In this document: in pieces, positions 7,337-11,725 of the stretch | How the letters are laid out: every line of letters begins with the position of its first letter | Numbering within the stretch: the stretch's first letter is position 1 | The notes under the pieces: model-generated | The model's database searches: none | What the model saw: only the letters and a program-made list of their open reading frames with translations | What the model was told of the DNA's origin: nothing | NCBI GenBank assembly: GCA_021204605.1 | Contig: JAJPZD010000208.1 | Coordinates: 1-11,725 of the forward strand | Reading direction: 5' to 3' | DNA from: Prevotella sp. | GTDB lineage: Bacteria > Bacteroidota > Bacteroidia > Bacteroidales > Bacteroidaceae | Length of the DNA stretch: 11,725 nucleotides | Translations under genes and position numbers: made by a program

Positions 7337-8313
7337 TGACAGAGTACAGTAAATATAACGTGATATACCGCTTGCAGCGGTGGTTGGACAGCGTACCAGG
7401 GCAGACATTCCTGAACTACGCATACAGTTGGGGAGCGTCTATCGTTATCCTTGGAACATTGTTCAAGCTGACCCATCTGCCTGGGGCCAACATAATGCTA
7501 TACATAGGTATGGGCACGGAGGTCATAGTGTTTTTTATTTCGGCATTTGACCGTCCTTTCGACAAGACGGCGATAGGCAAGGATTTGCCTACCCATGTGG
7601 GTGATGATGTAGAGTTATCAAGTGAAGAGGTCACGGAAGGAGGGAATGCTGAGGAGAGTGTTGTTGCTGGAGCTTCAGGTGGTGCTGTTGTAGGCGGTGG
7701 TATCATTGGAGGAGTCATTGGAGTTGGTCAAGGCACGGAAGAAGGCGAAGGCGGTGTTGCCGGTGGCGGTGTTGCCGGTGCCGGTGTTGCCGGTGGTGGT
7801 GTCGTTGTAGTTGGTGGCGGCGGTTCTGTTACTGGTCAGTCTGGCGAGTCCGTTGTTGAGGGTGGTGAGCAGTCAGAAGGTCAGGTTGGTCAGCCAGTTG
7901 CCGGCGGTGGTGTAGTTAATCCTACCGAGTGGATACTCAATCAGCAGCAGGTATCACCGGAGATGGAGGAGGCTACAAATAACTATGTAGAGGAGTTGAA
8001 GAAGCTCACGGAGATGTTGTCGAAGGTATCGGAGCAGAGTGAGCGTCTGACGCGCGATTCTGAGGAGATGGAGAATTTGAATCGCACTCTCACAGGAATT
8101 TGCAAGGTATATGAGATGCAGTTAAAGGGAGCCAGTGCACAGATAGGTACGATAGACCAGATTAACGAGCAGTCGCGCAAGATGGCAGCCCAGATAGAGC
8201 AACTCAACAAGATATACGCCCGTATGATAGAGGCGATGACGGTGAACATGCGAATGCCCAACAGCGGTAACAACATGAACAACAAGAACAACGAGATCAA
8301 CGCTGAATTGTAA
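7336..8313 (+). CDS. porL: T9SS inner-membrane motor protein PorL (GldL) with Gly/Val-rich linker
   Basis: PorL/GldL pairs with PorM to form the proton-driven inner-membrane motor of the T9SS. The 325-aa product has two membrane helices at about residues 25-46 and 52-70. The second contains E62, probably the conserved membrane glutamate needed for proton flow; K44 and H47 lie near the end of the first. After FDRPFD the cytoplasmic part contains an unusual Gly/Val/Ala-rich segment (about 111-194, bases 7666-7917), then a coiled-coil-like region (about 209-300) and an Asn-rich end. GldL homologues have a cytoplasmic helical domain, but a linker this long and glycine-rich seems unusual. The ATG overlaps the porK stop by one base (TAATG), suggesting translational coupling. 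An in-frame upstream ATG at 7234 lies wholly inside porK, codes for non-conserved sequence and is rejected. The next gene starts six nt after the stop. Confidence 0.93.
   Translation: MTEYSKYNVIYRLQRWLDSVPGQTFLNYAYSWGASIVILGTLFKLTHLPGANIMLYIGMGTEVIVFFISAFDRPFDKTAIGKDLPTHVGDDVELSSEEVTEGGNAEESVVAGASGGAVVGGGIIGGVIGVGQGTEEGEGGVAGGGVAGAGVAGGGVVVVGGGGSVTGQSGESVVEGGEQSEGQVGQPVAGGGVVNPTEWILNQQQVSPEMEEATNNYVEELKKLTEMLSKVSEQSERLTRDSEEMENLNRTLTGICKVYEMQLKGASAQIGTIDQINEQSRKMAAQIEQLNKIYARMIEAMTVNMRMPNSGNNMNNKNNEINAEL
7753..7803 (+). repeat. 15-bp in-frame tandem repeat in porL
   Basis: Three units, GGTGTTGCCGGTGGC, GGTGTTGCCGGTGCC and GGTGTTGCCGGTGGT (7753-7797), plus a partial fourth, encode GVAGG, GVAGA and GVAGG. 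The units differ at one or two bases. Being a multiple of three, gain or loss of a unit would keep the reading frame. Confidence 0.9.
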
Positions 8314-8319
8314 AGAGCA

Positions 8320-9870
8320 ATGGCAATAAAGAAGAGACCGGTATCACCTCGTCAGAAGATGATCAACCTGATGTATGTGGTTTTGATGGCAATGCTTGCG
8401 TTGAACGTGTCAACGGAAGTGCTGGAGGGATTTTCCATTGTGGAGGAGAGCTTGCAGCGGACGACGGCGAATGCATCGACGGAGAACAATGCCATATACG
8501 GGGACTTTGAGAGTCAGATGAAGTCCAATCCACAGAAAGTGCAGGTATGGTTTGAGAGAGCCACAGTGGTGAAGCAGATGAGCGATTCGTTGTATGACTT
8601 TGCGCAGGAGTTGAAGGAGGCAATTGTCAGGGAGGCAGATGGCAAGAACTATAACGTGCTTGAAATAAGGAACAAGGAAGATCTTGAGGCTGCGAATCAG
8701 GTGATGTTATCTCCTGGTACGGGGCGCGGACAGGAGTTGTATGAGGCTATCAACTCATTTCGAGAGCGCATACTGACAATGGTGATAGAGGATCGTCAGA
8801 AGAAGATTATTGCGAGCAACCTGACGACCGAGTTGCCAAAGAATGCCCAGACAATGGGTCGCAACTGGCAGGAATACATGTTTGAGGATATGCCAGTTGC
8901 TGCTGCGGTAACGTTGCTTACGAAGTTGCAGAGCGATATCCGCTATGCGGAGGGCGAGGTGTTACATACGTTGGCAGCAAATATCGACATCAAGGATATC
9001 CGTGTGAATCGACTTAGTGCTTTCGTGATACCCAATGCCCAGACGGTAGTCAGGGGGGACAAGTTTTCCGCACAGATAGTGATGGCGGCAGTTGATACCA
9101 CACAGACGCCGGAGATATACATTGGAGGTAAGCAGATGAATTTGGCGAACAACACATACGAGTTTGTAACCAGTCAGACGGGTGATTTCAATCTTACGGG
9201 TTACATCACGATGCAGGATGGGACGGGTCAGACTATCCGTCGCGATTTCTCACAGAGTTACACTGTTGTGGAGCCGAGTGCCACGGTGTCTGCCGACTTG
9301 ATGAATGTGCTGTATGCCGGTTACAACAATCCGATGAGTATCAGTATTCCTGGTGTTCCCGCCAACAAGGTTACGGCGACGATGAGCGGAGGCACGTTGC
9401 AGCCAGTGGCTCCGGGCAAGTATATTGCCCGTCCCACGTCTATCGGCAATGACGTTACGATTACCGTGTCGTCGTTGCAGACGGGCAGTCCGAAGTTGGT
9501 AGGTGAGTATTCATTCCATGTCCGGAAGTTGCCAGATCCTACGGCCTATATTGTAGTTGGAGACGACAGGTTCAAAGGAGGAGGATTACCGAAGGCATCA
9601 ATCATGTCGGCGCCGGGTATCAAGGCAGCCATTGACGACGGTTTGCTTGATATAGAGTTCAAGGTGATCAGTTTTGAGGCAGTGTTTTTCGACAACATGG
9701 GTAATGCTGTTCCGATGGTGTCAGATGGCAACAAGTTCTCAGCCCGTCAGAAGGATGCGTTCCGAAACTTGTCGCGGAACAAGCGTTTCTACATCAGTCG
9801 CATAAAGGCGGAGGGTCCAGATGGATTGACGCGCGAGTTGCCTTCCTCAATGGAGATTATAGTGAAATAA
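8320..9870 (+). CDS. porM: T9SS motor shaft protein PorM (GldM)
   Basis: PorM/GldM crosses the inner membrane once and extends through the periplasm as a dimer of elongated domains, linking the PorL motor to the PorK/PorN ring. The 516-aa product has a short basic cytoplasmic start (MAIKKRPVSPRQK), one membrane helix (about 15-35, NLMYVVLMAMLALNVS) and a long periplasmic region. The helical N-terminal domain follows the helix directly, and the later beta-rich domains have PGVPANKVTA and a conserved C-terminal domain with ADDRFKGGG-like sequence (GDDRFKGGGLPKAS). Length and motifs match the family. There is no signal-peptidase site, as expected for a protein anchored by its N-terminal helix. 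The ATG is six nt after porL and the stop is 12 nt before porN. Confidence 0.96.
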   Translation: MAIKKRPVSPRQKMINLMYVVLMAMLALNVSTEVLEGFSIVEESLQRTTANASTENNAIYGDFESQMKSNPQKVQVWFERATVVKQMSDSLYDFAQELKEAIVREADGKNYNVLEIRNKEDLEAANQVMLSPGTGRGQELYEAINSFRERILTMVIEDRQKKIIASNLTTELPKNAQTMGRNWQEYMFEDMPVAAAVTLLTKLQSDIRYAEGEVLHTLAANIDIKDIRVNRLSAFVIPNAQTVVRGDKFSAQIVMAAVDTTQTPEIYIGGKQMNLANNTYEFVTSQTGDFNLTGYITMQDGTGQTIRRDFSQSYTVVEPSATVSADLMNVLYAGYNNPMSISIPGVPANKVTATMSGGTLQPVAPGKYIARPTSIGNDVTITVSSLQTGSPKLVGEYSFHVRKLPDPTAYIVVGDDRFKGGGLPKASIMSAPGIKAAIDDGLLDIEFKVISFEAVFFDNMGNAVPMVSDGNKFSARQKDAFRNLSRNKRFYISRIKAEGPDGLTRELPSSMEIIVK

Positions 9871-9882
9871 CGAAATACAAAT

Positions 9883-10917
9883 ATGAGAAGTTTATTATCC
9901 GTATTGATGATAATGTGTGTTGGAGTAGTGGCATACGCCCAGCCTACGGCACGCAGGAATGAGCAGCAGAAAAGTGCGTCGAACAGTCAGGCTCTCACTA
10001 CGAGGGCGAGGATATCGTATCCTACGGCAGCACCTATGGCGGAGGATGTGGTATGGAGGCGCGACATATACCGTGAGATCAATCTTGAGGAGGATGCAAA
10101 TTCGGGATTGTATTATCCAGTAGAGCCGAGTGGCACAGAGATGAATCTATTCACGTATATATTCAAGTTGATGATGCGTGGAGATCTCAAGGTTTACGAG
10201 TACCGTCTTGATGGCAACGAGGTATTTACAGATTCAGCCAGGGTGAAGCCATTGACGCTATTAGACAACTACCATATCTATTATGAGCGTAACAATGGCA
10301 GGTTGCGTTTAGACAACAGCGACATACCATCGAGGGAGGTGAAAAGTTATTATATCAAGGAGAGTGCGTACTATGACCAGGCGTCCGCCACATTCCACAC
10401 AAAGGTTATCGCACTGTGTCCTATTATGTCTCGAGAGGATGATTTTGGAGATTCTGAGCAGAAATATCCATTGTTTTGGGTCAAGTATGATGATTTAGCC
10501 CCATTTCTTAGCAAGCAGGTAATAATGACAAGCGACTTGAACAATGCCGCCACGATGAGTGCAGACGACTATTTCACCCTCAACAAATACAAGGGCAAGA
10601 TTTACAAGACCAACAATATGCTTGGGCGCACGCTCAGTCAGTATTGTCCCACCGACTCCGCTATGGCTGCGGAGCAAAAGCGTATAGAGAAGGAGATAGA
10701 GGCGTTTGAGAATAATCTGTTTCGTGACCAGGCGAGGGCAGATTCGTTGGACAGCATTGCCAAGGCTGCCAATGTGAAGAAGAAGGGCACAAAGGCGGTT
10801 GCTAAGAACCGGCGTTCCACTTCTTCGAGTACCACGGCGACACGCAAGAAGAGTTCAGGCAGTACGTCGTCAGGCTCATCAGAAGCCCGCATAACGGTAC
10901 GTAGGGAAAGACATTGA
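9883..10917 (+). CDS. porN: T9SS ring protein PorN (GldN) with basic Ser/Thr-rich tail
   Basis: PorN/GldN is a periplasmic protein that binds PorK to form the T9SS ring and contacts the PorM C-terminus. The 344-aa product has a signal peptide with cleavage after AYA (residue 19). The family core starts with WRRDIYREINLEEDANSGLYYP and continues through LFTYIFKLMMRGDLKVYEY. A charged, probably helical segment around 265-298 follows, and the last 46 residues (299-344) are low-complexity Lys/Arg/Ser/Thr ending ITVRRERH. The tail is probably disordered. PorN proteins vary at this end, so it is not clear whether the tail is a lineage feature. The start ATG lies 12 nt after porM. The gene closes the core por cluster; the next reading frame begins 83 nt later. 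Confidence 0.95.
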   Translation: MRSLLSVLMIMCVGVVAYAQPTARRNEQQKSASNSQALTTRARISYPTAAPMAEDVVWRRDIYREINLEEDANSGLYYPVEPSGTEMNLFTYIFKLMMRGDLKVYEYRLDGNEVFTDSARVKPLTLLDNYHIYYERNNGRLRLDNSDIPSREVKSYYIKESAYYDQASATFHTKVIALCPIMSREDDFGDSEQKYPLFWVKYDDLAPFLSKQVIMTSDLNNAATMSADDYFTLNKYKGKIYKTNNMLGRTLSQYCPTDSAMAAEQKRIEKEIEAFENNLFRDQARADSLDSIAKAANVKKKGTKAVAKNRRSTSSSTTATRKKSSGSTSSGSSEARITVRRERH

Positions 10918-10930
10918 GAGAGAAAAAATG

Positions 10931-10955
10931 TCCGCTTTCTGTTATGGGAGGCGGA
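10931..10955 (+). other. Intergenic hairpin between porN and the barrel gene
   Basis: TCCGCTTTC and GGAGGCGGA pair over nine positions (two G-T wobbles) around a seven-base TGTTATG loop. It sits 14 nt after porN. The following sequence is AT-rich but lacks a T run, so it is more likely an RNA-processing or partial-attenuation element than a full terminator. Chance is possible. Confidence 0.35.
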
Positions 10956-11000
10956 TATATTGTATATTCAAATCAGATTAATCAATTAAGAAAAGCGTAT

Positions 11001-11606
11001 ATGAGAAAATTATTTACTTTATTAGCAGTTGTTGCGGCATTAAGCGTGGCAGTACCTTCGCGGGCACAGTTTCAGTTTGGTCTGAAGGGCGGTTTGAACA
11101 CCAACGAGATGTCGTTCAACAGAGACTTTATAAACACCTCCACCAGTATGGGTTTCTTCATCGGTCCGACAGTGAAGTTCAAGGTGCCTATTGTCAATAT
11201 TGGCTTTGACGTTTCTGCGATGTACGATCAGCGAGAGGTGCAGATAGAGGATGTGAAGCGTGGCGGCAACCTGCGTCAGAAACAAATTGTGGTGCCGATA
11301 AACTTGCGTTATGACTTTGGCTTGGCAGATATCGTGGGAATCTTTATCGCCGCCGGACCACAGTTTGGTTTCAATGTAGGATGTAAGGATTTCACATTGC
11401 GTGAAGAGAGGATCTGGAATCTGAAATCCGCAAATACGAGTATCAATGTGGGGGCGGGCGTGATGCTTCTCAACCATGTGCAAGTAGGCGCAAACTACAA
11501 TATCGCTTGTGGCAGGACAGGGGATTATTATGATCACAATCAGGAGGAAGGGTTTGCCAGAGCCCATTGGAACACGTGGCAAGTATCGCTGGCATATTAT
11601 TTCTGA
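11001..11606 (+). CDS. Small outer-membrane beta-barrel protein (OmpA-like/PorT-like barrel, OMP_b-brl_2 type)
   Basis: This 201-aa protein has a signal peptide (RK n-region, LFTLLAVVAAL core, SRA|Q cleavage after residue 22). The mature start FQFGLKGGLN is typical of Bacteroidota eight-strand outer-membrane barrels (PF13568 type, the fold also used by PorT). Alternating strands and a terminal aromatic YYF fit insertion by the BAM complex. It follows porN by 83 nt on the same strand. It may be read from the por operon or from its own promoter, but no clear TAnnTTTG box was seen. An in-frame TTG at 10914 would add 29 non-conserved residues before the signal peptide, so the ATG at 11001 is chosen. 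A T9SS role is inferred from position only; an unrelated small porin is equally possible. Confidence 0.85.
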   Translation: MRKLFTLLAVVAALSVAVPSRAQFQFGLKGGLNTNEMSFNRDFINTSTSMGFFIGPTVKFKVPIVNIGFDVSAMYDQREVQIEDVKRGGNLRQKQIVVPINLRYDFGLADIVGIFIAAGPQFGFNVGCKDFTLREERIWNLKSANTSINVGAGVMLLNHVQVGANYNIACGRTGDYYDHNQEEGFARAHWNTWQVSLAYYF

Positions 11607-11619
11607 AAGAAGAAGCCCA

Positions 11620-11670
11620 TTCAAAGCCCCCAAGCCCCCCTCCAACTCCCCCCAATAGGGGGAGAGTCCA
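11620..11670. repeat. C-rich palindromic intergenic element
   Basis: After the barrel gene comes a C-rich run with CCCCCAAGCCCCCCTCC and a perfect 7-bp hairpin, CTCCCCC (11646-11652), loop CAATA, GGGGGAG (11658-11664). The composition differs sharply from the genes around it. It resembles C-rich repeats I recall between genes of Prevotella and relatives; copy number cannot be judged from one window. The remaining bases to 11725 hold nothing recognised. Confidence 0.5.
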
Positions 11671-11725
11671 GACAGCTTGGCACCTTGCTTGAGACTTTGC
11701 TTATAATTCCTCTTGGAGTTAAGGG

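Noticed and set aside
7753..7803. CRISPR-like or mobile repeat
   Set aside because: The repeat is short, has no spacers and lies in frame inside a coding sequence, so it is a coding minisatellite.
10914..11000. TTG-initiated extension of the barrel protein
   Set aside because: It would place 29 residues before a well-formed signal peptide, and it runs through the intergenic hairpin.
11040..11645. 201-codon minus-strand open frame opposite the barrel gene
   Set aside because: Its composition is His/Cys-rich and unlike a real protein, it covers a clear signal-peptide barrel gene, and it starts within the C-rich repeat.

Overview
The window looks like chromosomal DNA from a Bacteroidota species, most likely of the order Bacteroidales and probably Prevotella-like. 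Four things point there: a complete type IX secretion (T9SS) core locus, promoter boxes of the Bacteroides type (TAnnTTTG near -7) instead of an E. coli -10, weak Shine-Dalgarno signals with several non-ATG starts, and a C-rich palindromic intergenic element at the right edge. The genus is an inference. No tRNA, rRNA, CRISPR array, transposase or phage gene was seen. The longest stretch without a gene is under 200 bp.

Left part (about 1-3200): a DEAD-box RNA helicase with a DbpA-type RNA-binding domain (deaD) runs leftward. An M20 zinc deacylase resembling the Bacteroidales acyl-ornithine/citrulline deacylase (ArgE-like) runs rightward. The two are transcribed from closely interlocked divergent promoters between 1951 and 2051, and the helicase promoter shows that its start is the TTG at 1951.

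Middle part (about 3180-4850): a two-gene unit encodes a Bacteroidota protein that resembles a methyltransferase but has a degenerate SAM motif, and a PduO-type ATP:cob(I)alamin adenosyltransferase. Next comes a 73-residue acidic DUF2795-type protein with its own promoter (4527-4557) and a strong intrinsic terminator (4812-4848). That terminator separates these housekeeping genes from the secretion operon.

Right part (about 4937-11606): porP, porK, porL, porM and porN, in the canonical order and with very tight spacing (3 nt, a 1-nt overlap, 6 nt, 12 nt), encode the T9SS core. PorK and PorN form the periplasmic ring under the outer membrane, PorL and PorM form the inner-membrane proton-driven motor, and PorP is an outer-membrane partner. 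After 83 nt containing a hairpin comes a small outer-membrane beta-barrel protein that may be a co-expressed accessory. The system itself is known. The less ordinary parts are a long Gly/Val-rich segment in PorL built partly from an in-frame 15-bp tandem repeat, a basic Ser/Thr-rich tail on PorN, the trailing barrel protein, and the lack of a recognisable housekeeping promoter in front of porP.
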